Both the position numbers and the translations under genes were made by a program. Shown here in pieces: positions 9,625 through 18,272 of a stretch of DNA of 64,000 nt; the first letter of the stretch is position 1; each line of letters begins with the position of its first letter. The DNA comes from Kiloniella litopenaei (GTDB lineage: Bacteria > Pseudomonadota > Alphaproteobacteria > Kiloniellales > Kiloniellaceae). Location: assembly GCF_000982415.1 (NCBI RefSeq), contig NZ_LANI01000004.1, positions 293,973-357,972 on the forward strand, read 5' to 3'. The notes under the pieces were generated by a model. It saw only the letters and a list, made by a program, of their open reading frames with translations, had not been told where the DNA came from and did no database searches.

Positions 9625-12447
9625 GTGACTTCGAACTCTGATACATCATCCGATAATCTGGATATTTTTCCGGTAACAATTGAAGACGAAATGAAGCGGT
9701 CGTACCTCGATTACGCCATGAGCGTTATCGTGTCGCGTGCGCTTCCCGACGTCAGGGATGGCCTTAAACCGGTACACCGTCGTATTCTCTATGCGATGAA
9801 AGAGTCCGGTTACGACTGGAACAGAGCTTATCGTAAGTCTGCCCGTATTGTCGGGGACGTGATGGGGCAGTATCACCCGCATGGTGACCAGGCCATTTAC
9901 GATGCAATGGTTCGTATGGCGCAGGATTTCTCTATGCGCCTGCCACTGGTTGATGGCCAGGGTAACTTTGGGTCCATGGATGGCGATCCACCCGCGGCGA
10001 TGCGTTATACGGAATCCCGTCTGCAACGGGTTTCCAGCGAAGCGCTTTTGGAAGACATTGACCGCGATACGGTTGATTTCCAGGACAACTATGATGAATC
10101 CACAAAAGAGCCGATTGTTCTGCCAGCCCGTTATCCGAACCTTCTGGTCAATGGTGCCGGCGGTATTGCGGTTGGTATGGCAACGAACATTCCGCCACAT
10201 AACCTTGGCGAAGTGCTGGATGCCTGTTGTGCCTATGTGGATGATCCCGAGATCTCTATTGATCAGCTGAACGAGATTATCCCGGGACCTGATTTTCCAA
10301 CGGGCGGTGTTATCCTTGGTCGTACGACAATTCGCGATGCCTACCACACTGGGCGCGGTTCAATTGTTATGCGTGGTAAGGCCGAGGTTCAGGAAATCCG
10401 CAAGGACAAGATGGCGATTGTTGTTACCGAGGTTCCTTTCCAGGTCAACAAAGCCAGAATGCTAGAAAAAATCGCGGATATCGCCCGTGAGAAGACAATC
10501 GAGGGCATTACCGACATTAGGGATGAAAGCGACCGTCACGGTGTCCGCGTTGTTATTGAGTTGCGCCGCGATGTCGAGCCGGAAGTTATTCTCAATCAGC
10601 TTTATCGCTATAGCCCGCTGCAAACGTCCTTTGGCGCAAACATGTTGGCGTTGAATTCCGGTCGTCCAGAGTTGCTGGACCTGAAATCAATTATTTCGGC
10701 ATTTATCGCATTCCGCGAAGAAGTCATTACACGCCGCACAATTTTCGAACTGAATAAAGCGCGTGATCGCGCCCACCTTTTGGTTGGTTTGGCGATTGCC
10801 GTTGCGAACATTGATGAGGTTATTGAGCTTATCCGGGCTGCTTCTGATCCTGTGATCGCGCGTGAACAGCTTATGAGCCGTGCGTGGCCAGCCAAGTATG
10901 TGGAACCACTCATTAAATTGATTGATGAGCCGGGCCGTAATGTTGATGCCGATGGCAATTATTTCCTTTCCGAAGCACAGGCAAGGGCTATTCTGGAGCT
11001 GCGTCTACAGAGATTGACCGGGCTTGAGCGGGATAAGATTGCCAAGGAGTTGGAAGAGATCGCGGATCAAATTCGCTTCTATCTCGAAATACTCGCATCG
11101 CGCGAAAAGCTTCTTGGTATTCTTCGTGAAGAACTCACGGAAATGAAGGCAAAATACGCCACGCCACGCCGGACAGAAATTCTGGATGGAGTGTTCGGGT
11201 ATGATGATGAGGATCTTATCCAGCGTGAAGACATGGTGGTCACGGTCAGCCATAGTGGTTACATCAAACGTGTTCCGCTAAGTACTTATCGTGCGCAGCG
11301 TCGCGGTGGTAAGGGCCGTTCAGGTATGGCAACAAGGGACGAGGATTTTGTCTCCCAGATCTTTGTTTGTAACACCCATACGCCGGTTCTGTTCTTCTCT
11401 TCCCGTGGTATGGTGTACAAGATGAAGGTTTATCGCTTGCCACCGGGAACCCCGACATCACGCGGTAAAGCCCTGGTAAACATGTTGCCTCTGCAGCCGG
11501 GTGAAACCATCTCCACAATGATGCCACTTCCCGAGAACGAGGAAGCCTGGTCAGAAATGTACGTTATGTTTGCCACATCGACTGGTGGTATTCGTCGTAA
11601 CAAGCTGTCTGATTTTACCCGTGTTATGGCGAACGGTAAGATTGCCATGAAACTGGAAGATGAAGACAGCAGATTGATCGGCGTGCAGACCTGTACCGAA
11701 CACGATGACATCATGCTGTCGACAGCGCGTGGCAAGTGTATCCGTTTCCCTGTGAATGGTGTTCGTGTCTTTGCGGGCCGTACATCCACTGGTGTTCGCG
11801 GAATTTCCCTGGCTGAAGGGGATTCGGTTATTTCCATGGCCATTATCAATCACATGGATGCGGATTCAGAGACCCGTGAACAGTATCTTCGTTATGCCAA
11901 TGCAAAGCGTCGCAGCGAAAACGCGGAAGAGGGCGAGTTTGATCCTTCAGCGCTAGAGACAACATTGTCTCAGGAGCAGCTTGATAGCATGGCAGAAAGT
12001 GAGCAGTTTATTCTGTCTATTTCTCAAGACGGTTTGGGTAAGCGTTCATCGTCCTATGAATACCGTGTGACCAGTCGTGGTGGTAAGGGCATTGGAAATC
12101 TTGATCTTTCCAGAGCAAAAGGAAAAGCAACGACAGTTATTTCCGTCTTCCCCATTGATGAGACAGATCACATCATGCTGGTAACTGATGGCGGCAAGCT
12201 TATTCGCTGTCCCGTGCACGATGTCAGAATTGCAGGGCGTTCAACACGTGGCGTTAATCTGTTTAATGTTGCTGATGATGAGAAAATCGTTTCTGTATCC
12301 AGATTGGTGGATGACGGTGAAGACGAGGAAGATGAAATCCTTGAAGGTGCCGAAGGAACAGAAGGTGTTGAAGCGACCGATACGCCAGAAGTTGAGGTAG
12401 CAGAGACTGCATCTGAGGCATCTGAAGAGGAAAAGGGTGGGGAGTAA
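9625..12447 (+). CDS. gyrA: DNA gyrase subunit A
   Basis: GyrA is the DNA cleavage and rejoining subunit of gyrase, which introduces negative supercoils. I start it at GTG 9625 because AGGA lies seven bases upstream and the conserved text ([22 protein letters not shown]) follows within about 20 residues. The frame is open to a GTG at 9571. The active-site tyrosine is Tyr128 in AAMRYTE. The GyrA box QRRGGKG marks the DNA-wrapping C-terminal beta-pinwheel. The tail is very acidic. The position equivalent to E. coli Ser83 is Gln89, where Ser or Ala is usual; the Asp87 equivalent (Asp93) is kept. Confidence 0.97.
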   Translation: MTSNSDTSSDNLDIFPVTIEDEMKRSYLDYAMSVIVSRALPDVRDGLKPVHRRILYAMKESGYDWNRAYRKSARIVGDVMGQYHPHGDQAIYDAMVRMAQDFSMRLPLVDGQGNFGSMDGDPPAAMRYTESRLQRVSSEALLEDIDRDTVDFQDNYDESTKEPIVLPARYPNLLVNGAGGIAVGMATNIPPHNLGEVLDACCAYVDDPEISIDQLNEIIPGPDFPTGGVILGRTTIRDAYHTGRGSIVMRGKAEVQEIRKDKMAIVVTEVPFQVNKARMLEKIADIAREKTIEGITDIRDESDRHGVRVVIELRRDVEPEVILNQLYRYSPLQTSFGANMLALNSGRPELLDLKSIISAFIAFREEVITRRTIFELNKARDRAHLLVGLAIAVANIDEVIELIRAASDPVIAREQLMSRAWPAKYVEPLIKLIDEPGRNVDADGNYFLSEAQARAILELRLQRLTGLERDKIAKELEEIADQIRFYLEILASREKLLGILREELTEMKAKYATPRRTEILDGVFGYDDEDLIQREDMVVTVSHSGYIKRVPLSTYRAQRRGGKGRSGMATRDEDFVSQIFVCNTHTPVLFFSSRGMVYKMKVYRLPPGTPTSRGKALVNMLPLQPGETISTMMPLPENEEAWSEMYVMFATSTGGIRRNKLSDFTRVMANGKIAMKLEDEDSRLIGVQTCTEHDDIMLSTARGKCIRFPVNGVRVFAGRTSTGVRGISLAEGDSVISMAIINHMDADSETREQYLRYANAKRRSENAEEGEFDPSALETTLSQEQLDSMAESEQFILSISQDGLGKRSSSYEYRVTSRGGKGIGNLDLSRAKGKATTVISVFPIDETDHIMLVTDGGKLIRCPVHDVRIAGRSTRGVNLFNVADDEKIVSVSRLVDDGEDEEDEILEGAEGTEGVEATDTPEVEVAETASEASEEEKGGE

Positions 12448-12480
12448 TCCTCACGTCCTGATAAAGAAGAGTTTAGGGGC

Positions 12481-12999
12481 ATGACGAAAAAACACGTTGG
12501 GCTTTATCCCGGAACCTTTGACCCTGTAACCAAAGGGCACATGGACATCATTACCCGTGGGTGCCGTGTGGTTGACAAGCTGGTCATTGCTGTTGCGCGC
12601 AATGACCGCAAGGGACCGCTGTTCAATACCGAAGAGCGTGTGAACATGGTTTTACATGATACAGCTCCACTGCGGGACAAGGGGTTTGAGATCGAAGTTT
12701 TGCCTTTTGACAATCTTTTGGTGAACTTTGCACGGGAAGTTGGTGCGGGGGTCATTCTGCGCGGGTTGCGTGCGGTTTCTGACTTCGAGTATGAATTTCA
12801 AATGACGGGGATGAATGCTCGCCTTGATGCCGAAATTGAAACCGTATTCTTGATGGCTTCTGAGAAGCAGCAGTTTATTTCGTCTCGATTTGTCAAAGAG
12901 ATTGGTTATCTCGGTGGTGATATCTCTTCTTTTGTCAGTGCCGAGACGAAATTGAAGCTGGAAGATAAGTTTGAAATTATGCGTAAATCCAAGGATTAA
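12481..12999 (+). CDS. coaD: Pantetheine-phosphate adenylyltransferase
   Basis: CoaD transfers AMP from ATP to 4'-phosphopantetheine, the penultimate step of coenzyme A synthesis. The 172-residue protein has the nucleotidyltransferase signature GTFDPVTKGHMDII at residues 11-24, the phosphate-binding RGLRAVSDFEYEFQM near residue 94, and the C-terminal ISSRFVKEI motif. It lies 33 bases after gyrA, the conserved alphaproteobacterial order, and is probably cotranscribed. Confidence 0.97.
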   Translation: MTKKHVGLYPGTFDPVTKGHMDIITRGCRVVDKLVIAVARNDRKGPLFNTEERVNMVLHDTAPLRDKGFEIEVLPFDNLLVNFAREVGAGVILRGLRAVSDFEYEFQMTGMNARLDAEIETVFLMASEKQQFISSRFVKEIGYLGGDISSFVSAETKLKLEDKFEIMRKSKD

Positions 13000-13073
13000 T
13001 TGGCTTTTTTGCATAATTCTTCTCACTCGCTTTAAAAATATTCCTTTTTTTGGGGCAGAAGAGAAAAAGGCTG

Positions 13074-13102
13074 TTGACCGAATCAATAAGTGGTTCTATC
13101 TT
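13074..13102 (+). promoter_or_regulatory. Predicted promoter of the tRNA-Lys pair
   Basis: TTGACC (13074-13079) and TATCTT (13097-13102) are separated by 17 bases, close to the housekeeping sigma consensus. They lie about 50 bases upstream of the first tRNA-Lys. Confidence 0.45.
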
Positions 13103-13151
13103 CCGCCTCGCTTACCGCATTACACTTTAATGTCGATAAGCAAATGAGAAT

Positions 13152-13227
13152 GGGCCCTTAGCTCAGCTGGTAGAGCGTCCGACTTTTAATCGGCAGGTCA
13201 CAGGTTCGAATCCTGTAGGGCCCACCA
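13152..13227 (+). tRNA. tRNA-Lys (anticodon TTT), copy 1
   Basis: The 76-nt sequence folds as a cloverleaf with acceptor stem GGGCCCT/AGGGCCC, D stem GCTC/GAGC, anticodon TTT at 13185-13187, a GGTTCGAATCC T arm and an encoded CCA end. It is identical to the second copy 37 bases downstream. The bases flanking the gene can pair (GAGAAT with ATTCTC), extending the acceptor stem in the precursor. Confidence 0.97.
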
Positions 13228-13264
13228 TTCTCCCCAGATTATTCTGGATTATACCATACAGAAT

Positions 13265-13340
13265 GGGCCCTTAGCTCAGCTGGTAGAGCGTCCGACTTTT
13301 AATCGGCAGGTCACAGGTTCGAATCCTGTAGGGCCCACCA
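13265..13340 (+). tRNA. tRNA-Lys (anticodon TTT), copy 2
   Basis: It is identical in sequence to the first copy, with anticodon TTT and encoded CCA. The spacer differs, so this is an older tandem duplication or gene conversion is keeping the copies alike. Its flanks also pair (TACAGAAT with ATTCTGTA, 8 bp). A strong terminator follows eight bases after the gene, so both tRNAs probably come from one transcript. Confidence 0.97.
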
Positions 13341-13347
13341 TTCTGTA

Positions 13348-13383
13348 CAAAACACCCCGCTTTCAGGCGGGGTTTTGTTTTTC
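13348..13383 (+). terminator. Intrinsic terminator of the tRNA-Lys unit
   Basis: CCCCGC (13355-13360) pairs with GCGGGG (13367-13372). The flanking CAAAA and TTTTG extend the stem, followed by a T-rich run to 13382. Confidence 0.88.
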
Positions 13384-13549
13384 TACTCTCAAAAGATCAT
13401 AACTTCTCTGGCCACTTTCTTTTATCAATACTCTTGTTCACTTTCTCGGGGAATAATAGTCTGAACAGGTGGTAGAAATGTTGATGCTTTTAACATTCTG
13501 CTGAATATGGTTATTTCAGATTAAAACACGCTGCTTAAAAGGAAAAATC

Positions 13550-14314
13550 GTGTCCCAGAAACCACTTGGCCTGATTTGCGCTATACCAAATGAAATTCAG
13601 CATTTCGGATCGTCTTTTGAGAAGAGGGACGAAAAGCTGATAGCAGGTTTTTCATTCTTATTGGGAAAACTGGATGGCGTTGAAACGGTGCTGGTCGAAG
13701 CGGGCATGGGCAAGGTTAATGCCGCCATTGTTACAACATTGCTTCTCGAACAATTTAATTGCCGCACAGTCCTGTTTTCCGGGGTTGCTGGTGGTGTTGA
13801 CCCTAAACTTGGGGTCGGTGATGTTATCATTGGCGCCAAGCTCATACAGCATGACTATGGGATGATTGTGTCTGATAAGCTGACAACCTATCAGCCCGGA
13901 CATTTGCCTATTCACATGCCAACCGAAAAGCTTGGGTATGATGCAGACGCCGAACTAATCGACAAGATTTTTGGTGAGTTGAAAGATTTCGAACTCCCGA
14001 TTATTTCTGCGGAGGCTGCTGGTGGTAAAGCCCGCAAGCCAGCTATTACATCGGGAACCATTTTGACCGGAGATCAATTTATTGGCTGCACGGTTGCAAG
14101 AGACAGGCTTGGTAATGAATTGGGCGGTTTGGCTGTTGAGATGGAAGGTGCTGCAATTGCACAGGTAGCAGAGCACTATCAGGTGCCTTTTGTCATTGTT
14201 CGTTCGTTAAGTGATCTTGCCGGGGAAGAAAGCACCATGGACTTTGTCAAGTTTCTTGAGGAAACCGCAGGGGGCGCTGCCTTGGTACTCAGACGAATTA
14301 TCCGTTTGTTATGA
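13550..14314 (+). CDS. mtnN: 5'-methylthioadenosine/S-adenosylhomocysteine nucleosidase
   Basis: The enzyme hydrolyses methylthioadenosine and S-adenosylhomocysteine to adenine and the thioribose or ribosyl-homocysteine, recycling products of SAM use. The 254-residue protein has the phosphorylase-superfamily core LVEAGMGKVNAAIVT, the FSGVAGGVDP loop, the substrate-binding VEMEGAAIAQVA, and the catalytic aspartate in RSLSDLAGEE. It starts with GTG and shares ATGA with the following M23 peptidase gene, so the two are translationally coupled. No SAM or SAH riboswitch is evident upstream. Confidence 0.92.
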   Translation: MSQKPLGLICAIPNEIQHFGSSFEKRDEKLIAGFSFLLGKLDGVETVLVEAGMGKVNAAIVTTLLLEQFNCRTVLFSGVAGGVDPKLGVGDVIIGAKLIQHDYGMIVSDKLTTYQPGHLPIHMPTEKLGYDADAELIDKIFGELKDFELPIISAEAAGGKARKPAITSGTILTGDQFIGCTVARDRLGNELGGLAVEMEGAAIAQVAEHYQVPFVIVRSLSDLAGEESTMDFVKFLEETAGGAALVLRRIIRLL

Positions 14315-15342
14315 GGGCTGGCGTAAAGAAGAGAGCTGTTAGCTGTAGTGTTGGCGGTTTCCTCGGGTCTCTTTTTACAATCTCAACAGGTTTTGCTGAT
14401 AACAGTTCACCGCAATTTATAAGCCCCATTGATTGTTCTGTTCCCACGGAATGTGTCATTCAAAACTATGTTGATGCACGCCCGGGGACCGGGCATCGTG
14501 ACTATGCCTGTGGAACATTGAGTTACGAACGCCATAAGGGAACAGACTTTAGGGTTCTTAGTTATGATTTGTATCGTCAGGGTGTTTCTGTGTTGGCGGC
14601 TGCTGATGGTGTTGTCGTCGGCCAAGGGAATGAGGCAAATGATGATGAGTATATTTTAAACGGAGACAATGCCGTATACCTGCAGGAAGTTGGGAACAAT
14701 GTTGTTATAGATCATCCGAGTGGATGGCAAACAATCTACGCGCATCTAAAAAAGGGAACTGTCAGGGTTTCTTTAGGGGATAACGTCAAGGCAGGCGATG
14801 TTATTGGTGTTGTTGGGTTGAGCGGAAAGACAGAGTTTCCTCACCTGCATTTTCAGGTATCTCACAACAAAGGTGTCGTCGATCCCTTTACGGGACAAAA
14901 ACCAGCAGGCTGTACAGTCTCGACCGAGAACTCTTTGTGGAATTTACCCGGGGGAAAAGAGTTTGAATATAAAGATACGGGGATTATAGACACAGGTTTT
15001 GCGGGGCAACCGCCTGTCCAAAAGCGATTAGCATTTCATAGTGAACAAAAAAGGCTATTAGTAAAGAATGACCCTGATATTCTTGTGTTCTGGGGGGAGT
15101 TTTGGGGCCTAAAAATCGCTGACCGCCTTACTGTAAGGTTTAAAAACCCCAAAGGCGAAATTGTTACCGAGCAAACATCCTTAAAGGATAATCAAGCATC
15201 CTATTTAAAGTATGTAGGTAAAAAGAAACCCAAAACCGGATGGATTCCAGGTGTGTATAGGGGCGAAATCAGATTAGAAAGATTAGTAAATGGGCAATGG
15301 GTTGTTGTTGATTACAGACAGGAAACGCACACTTTGCCGTAA
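14311..15342 (+). CDS. M23 family metallopeptidase (LytM-type), exported
   Basis: A 343-residue secreted or periplasmic zinc peptidase of the lysostaphin/LytM family, likely acting on peptidoglycan cross-links. A signal peptide covers about residues 1-30 and ends near TGFADN. The zinc ligands are visible: His and Asp in RHKGTDFR, His in IYAHL and the HLHF motif. Glycine-rich DGVVVGQGN and GDVIGVVGLSG strands frame the site. About 120 residues follow the domain, including a beta-rich tail. It overlaps mtnN by four bases; the functional reason for that pairing is unclear. Confidence 0.88.
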   Translation: MRAGVKKRAVSCSVGGFLGSLFTISTGFADNSSPQFISPIDCSVPTECVIQNYVDARPGTGHRDYACGTLSYERHKGTDFRVLSYDLYRQGVSVLAAADGVVVGQGNEANDDEYILNGDNAVYLQEVGNNVVIDHPSGWQTIYAHLKKGTVRVSLGDNVKAGDVIGVVGLSGKTEFPHLHFQVSHNKGVVDPFTGQKPAGCTVSTENSLWNLPGGKEFEYKDTGIIDTGFAGQPPVQKRLAFHSEQKRLLVKNDPDILVFWGEFWGLKIADRLTVRFKNPKGEIVTEQTSLKDNQASYLKYVGKKKPKTGWIPGVYRGEIRLERLVNGQWVVVDYRQETHTLP

Positions 15343-15353
15343 GTTTTTGAATC

Positions 15354-15554
15354 TTAAACCTGTATATCCAGATTCTGGCCACGATCTTGGTTAGCGTTAA
15401 ACTGTTTAGAATCAGCAGACGCTGCACTGTTTTCAACAGGACGCTTGGTTTCCACTGCTGCTTGTGAATTTTTTTCAGCAACGCTGATATCAATAGCTGC
15501 AGCAGGTTCAGAGAACCTAATTGTGGGTTCGAAAGATGTCGCATTAATATTCAT
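15354..15554 (-). CDS. Small hypothetical protein, low complexity
   Basis: A 66-residue frame convergent with the peptidase gene. The second ATG (15554) has a CAGGA ribosome site eight bases upstream, so I start there; an ATG three codons earlier overlaps that site. The protein is rich in Ala, Asn, Ser and Glu, has no cysteine and no membrane segment, and looks intrinsically disordered. I do not recognise a family. Confidence 0.45.
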   Translation of the reverse strand: MNINATSFEPTIRFSEPAAAIDISVAEKNSQAAVETKRPVENSAASADSKQFNANQDRGQNLDIQV

Positions 15555-15680
15555 AATTTGCATCCTGACACAAACACATTAAGTAAGTCTTAACACAATA
15601 TGGGGAATTTTTTGGTGATTTAAAGGGAAAAAAACCTTTTAGTTCACTTGATGTTTCGTTAATCAGGTCCTTTAAATTTA

Positions 15681-15911
15681 ATGTCGGAGATCGGAAGCGT
15701 GGATAACAACGAAATTACCAGCGTAGAAAAATACTTGCGTCAGACTTTTGGAAATGAAGCAATTGCGCTTGATAGAAAAACAAAGAAGGCTGATTCTATT
15801 GAGGTAAGTCTGGGCGGTGAATTCATTGGCGTCATATATAAAGATGAGGAAGATGATGATCTGTCCTATTCTTTCAACATGGCGATTTTAGCTGACGATC
15901 TGCCCAAATAA
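15681..15911 (+). CDS. DUF3126 family protein
   Basis: A 76-residue protein of a small family found mainly in Alphaproteobacteria, of unknown function. Diagnostic text is VEKYLRQTFGNEAIAL, then EFIGVIYKDEEDDD and YSFNMAILADDL at the C-terminus. Two starts are possible: ATG 15681, or GTG 15699, which has a GGAG element about ten bases upstream and would begin six codons later. It stands alone with no neighbour within 90 bases on either side. Confidence 0.85.
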   Translation: MSEIGSVDNNEITSVEKYLRQTFGNEAIALDRKTKKADSIEVSLGGEFIGVIYKDEEDDDLSYSFNMAILADDLPK

Positions 15912-16141
15912 AATTACCAACGCGTGAAATACCCTTTGTAAAAAATTATGAGATTGCATCCTGGGCTTTCCTGTGTGTCGTGCGGTCTGGTTAGGTTTGT
16001 TTCGGAAGTGCCCGGTGCTATATCTTGTTGATTGGCTCCGGGTATCTTGTTTTGGGACTGTGTGATTTATAATATTTTGGCTCTAGGCATGAAATCACGT
16101 AGATGCCAGAGCACTTAATATTTGAGTATTTCCTGAATTGA

Positions 16142-16501
16142 TCATGTCCCTTTTTTTGTCGCGCACTCAATGCAAAGGGTAACTGTTGGGTCCAGTTCCA
16201 ACCGTTTCAGCTGGATTTCTTCATCACATCGTAAACAGTATCCATAGTTTCCATTTTGCAGACGCGTCAACGTGGTCTCTATTTTGCTGAGTTCTACCTG
16301 TCGGCGCCTTTCAGATTCGAGTGACATGGCCTGAGACTGTAATGCGTCCATCCGAGAAAGTCTGCCAACCTTGCTTTGGTCCAGTTCTACGATATCTCGT
16401 GATTGCTGGCTGGAGGCACGAATACCAGATATTTCGGTTTTTCGCTTTTCCAGATCAGTGGCAATTTTCTCTAAATTGATGGTTATTTTTCGATTAGACA
16501 T
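16142..16501 (-). CDS. TraR/DksA family zinc-finger protein
   Basis: A 119-residue protein of the DksA/TraR type, which binds in the RNA polymerase secondary channel and alters promoter selection. The N-terminal 80 residues are predicted coiled coil (LEKRKTEISGIRASS, then ERRRQVELSKIETTLTRL). The four-cysteine zinc finger is CLRCDEE...LCIECA near residues 91-113. It is shorter than canonical DksA and more like the stand-alone TraR/YbiI group. Upstream lies a long leader containing a strong stem-loop. Confidence 0.85.
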   Translation of the reverse strand: MSNRKITINLEKIATDLEKRKTEISGIRASSQQSRDIVELDQSKVGRLSRMDALQSQAMSLESERRRQVELSKIETTLTRLQNGNYGYCLRCDEEIQLKRLELDPTVTLCIECATKKGT

Positions 16502-16599
16502 GGAGCCTCGCTATCCCCGTTGAATAGCATCATAGCAAATAAATGCCCCAATCATAATAAAATAGAGGACGGGGTATAGAACAGAACGGTGGGGGGAGA

Positions 16600-16687
16600 A
16601 AACACCCCGGAACAAAACAGGGGGACGGCCAAATGGGGGTTACCATGAACAGGCATGGTATGGCCAACGTCTCGTTCCGAGGTGTTT
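16600..16687 (-). other. Structured RNA candidate upstream of the TraR/DksA gene
   Basis: A nested stem-loop covers 88 bases. The outer stem is 16600-16613 with 16674-16687 (13 of 14 paired). Inner stems are GACG (16624-16627) with CGTC (16668-16671), GGCCA with TGGCC, and a perfect TACCATG/CATGGTA helix (16641-16647 with 16654-16660) closing a six-base loop. No reading frame explains it. On the minus strand it lies about 100-190 bases upstream of the DksA-like start, so it may be a 5' leader or a small RNA. I could not match it to a known family, and the strand is inferred. Confidence 0.4.
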
Positions 16688-17056
16688 ATTGGAACATATC
16701 AAAACAAATTAGAAAAAGGTTGTGATGTTTCTGTGTCCAAACGTGTGTTTTAAATCAATAAATTAATGAAAATTAACAAAGTGTTAATTTCTATTGGGCG
16801 TGATGCAAACGAAAATTGCGATAGTATTTTCGTGTGACATGGTTTGGCTTCTTTTCTGGGAGTTTTAAGTCTTAAATATTATATGGATAGAGTTTCAGAC
16901 AACGATCCTTATCAACCTTAAAACTGTTTATAAATATACTTTTGTATCATTCGAATAGGCTGTCATTGATTTATCCACAACTAATTTCATTTATTTGAAA
17001 TTTTTCGTTTGCCCTTTTGGAAAGGATCAGTATATATCCCCATCAGCAACAGCGAT
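16688..17056. other. AT-rich intergenic stretch
   Basis: Between the stem-loop and the first tRNA-Leu I see no reading frame with a ribosome site, no clear repeat and no terminator. The stretch is AT-rich. Its right end carries the predicted tRNA promoter. Confidence 0.5.
17009..17036 (+). promoter_or_regulatory. Predicted promoter of tRNA-Leu(GAG)
   Basis: TTGCCC (17009-17014) and TATATA (17031-17036) are spaced by 16 bases. They place a start near 17043, just ahead of the tRNA. Confidence 0.5.
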
Positions 17057-17144
17057 GCGGTCGTGGCGGAATTGGTAGACGCGTAACGTTGAGGTCGTTA
17101 TGGGCTAATAGCCCGTGGAGGTTCAAGTCCTCTCGACCGCACCA
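17057..17144 (+). tRNA. tRNA-Leu (anticodon GAG)
   Basis: An 88-nt class II tRNA with a long variable arm (TGGGC TAATA GCCCG). The anticodon loop TTGAGGT gives GAG and the CCA end is encoded. Acceptor stem GCGGTCG pairs with CGACCGC. Confidence 0.96.
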
Positions 17145-17260
17145 AATTGGAATGTTGTTGCTTAAAAATACTTAAGGGCTCCCTGGCAATTTTATGTATT
17201 GAAATTATTTGCTTGTTTAACAGCATGTAATTAATCGGGAGCTAAGAGTTTTATAAAGAT

Positions 17261-17348
17261 GCGGCAATGGCGGAATTGGTAGACGCGCTAGCTTCAGGTG
17301 CTAGTTCCCTTTATGGGAGTGGAGGTTCAAGTCCTCTTTGCCGCACCA
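17261..17348 (+). tRNA. tRNA-Leu (anticodon CAG)
   Basis: An 88-nt class II tRNA with acceptor stem GCGGCAA/TTGCCGC, anticodon loop TTCAGGT giving CAG, a variable arm and an encoded CCA. A weaker promoter-like pair, TTGCTT (17209-17214) and TAATCG (17232-17237) with 17-base spacing, lies upstream, so it may be transcribed separately from the GAG isoacceptor 116 bases away. Confidence 0.96.
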
Positions 17349-17477
17349 TATTATATCTTTGACAGATCAAGCTCTTGTCATTCTCCTTCTATATTAAAAC
17401 CTTTTCCATCTGATATTTTCATGTGTAGCAAAAGCTCGCCATCAGCTTTCGAGTCTGCGAGCAAGTTTTACGATTCT

Positions 17478-18152
17478 TCAGGCGTGAGCGGGGTGAGTTA
17501 ATTCATTCACCAGTTTTACAATTTCTGTTTTTGCATTTGTGATGGACTGTTTATGTCGATCATCACCGAACTCTTGATATTCAGAGCGGATCTCATAAAA
17601 ATTATCAACACCAAGGTATTTGCTCATGACTTTCATATGCGGACCTAGGTGATTGATTTTTTCCCGAATACCGCCAGGTTCAAACCCGAATTCGCCGGTT
17701 GATGTGATCAATACCAGTGTTTTTTCAGACATGATTGGTTCAAGGGGATAGTCTCCGCGCGCTAGATCAAACGTAAAGGTCTTGTGGATGCGAATTACTT
17801 GATCAAACCATGCCTTCAAGACCGCTGGCATGCCATAGTTATACATGGGGGAAGAAATTAGAATGATGTCGGCTTTATCGACCTCATCAATTAAAGTATC
17901 AGATACTGCGAGTAATTTTTGTTGTGATTTTGTGCGATTTTCCTCATCGGTGAAAACAGCTGCTATCCAATCCTGGTTGATGAAGTCTGGTGGAGTTTGG
18001 CTTAGATCCCGGTAGATCACTGTGTCATTTTGCCTTCGCATTTTCCATTCGCCGATAAATCCGGCTGCAAGCTTTTTTGATATCGAGTTATAGCTTGATT
18101 CAGAGTTGTCTGTTCTTCGTGCACTGCTATCCAGATGTAAAATTGTTGACAT
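17478..18152 (-). CDS. azoR: FMN-dependent NADH-azoreductase family protein
   Basis: A 224-residue flavodoxin-fold quinone/azo reductase that would use FMN and NADH for two-electron reduction of quinones or azo compounds. The N-terminus STILHLDSSAR and the FMN-binding SPMYNYGMPAVLKAWFDQV (near residues 101-119) are diagnostic, as is the TSTGEFGF loop. ATG 18152 follows AGGAAATATC. It is divergent from a LysR regulator that starts 120 bases away, the classic arrangement for a LysR target. Confidence 0.9.
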   Translation of the reverse strand: MSTILHLDSSARRTDNSESSYNSISKKLAAGFIGEWKMRRQNDTVIYRDLSQTPPDFINQDWIAAVFTDEENRTKSQQKLLAVSDTLIDEVDKADIILISSPMYNYGMPAVLKAWFDQVIRIHKTFTFDLARGDYPLEPIMSEKTLVLITSTGEFGFEPGGIREKINHLGPHMKVMSKYLGVDNFYEIRSEYQEFGDDRHKQSITNAKTEIVKLVNELTHPAHA

Positions 18153-18177
18153 GATATTTCCTGTATCGCGAAGTTAA

Positions 18178-18248
18178 TTCATCAATATGAAAATATATTG
18201 TTCATCTGTACCTCTTTGACAAAAGGGTATTTCTGCATCATAGATGAA
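18178..18248. promoter_or_regulatory. Candidate LysR operator region
   Basis: Two inverted repeats lie in the azoR/LysR intergenic space: TTCAT-CAAT-ATGAA (18178-18191), fitting the LysR T-N11-A pattern, and TTCATCT (18201-18207) with AGATGAA (18242-18248). A TTGACA (18216-18221) followed after 17 bases by CATAGA is a possible promoter for the regulator, overlapping the second repeat as autoregulation would predict. Confidence 0.4.
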
Positions 18249-18272
18249 TAAAATTCACTCATAAGGTTTGGT

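Noticed and set aside
9646..10347. Long open frame on the minus strand inside gyrA
   Set aside because: It is antisense to strongly conserved gyrA codons, lacks a ribosome site, and reads as His/Arg/Thr-rich text typical of shadow frames.
13384..13549. SAM/SAH riboswitch upstream of mtnN
   Set aside because: The leader is AT-rich without paired elements or a conserved core, so no riboswitch is called.
16600..16687. 5S rRNA, 6S RNA or SRP RNA as an explanation of the stem-loop
   Set aside because: I compared the loops and conserved strings from memory. There is no 5S or SRP signature, and the 6S closing stem and central bubble cannot be confirmed. It is left as an unassigned structure.
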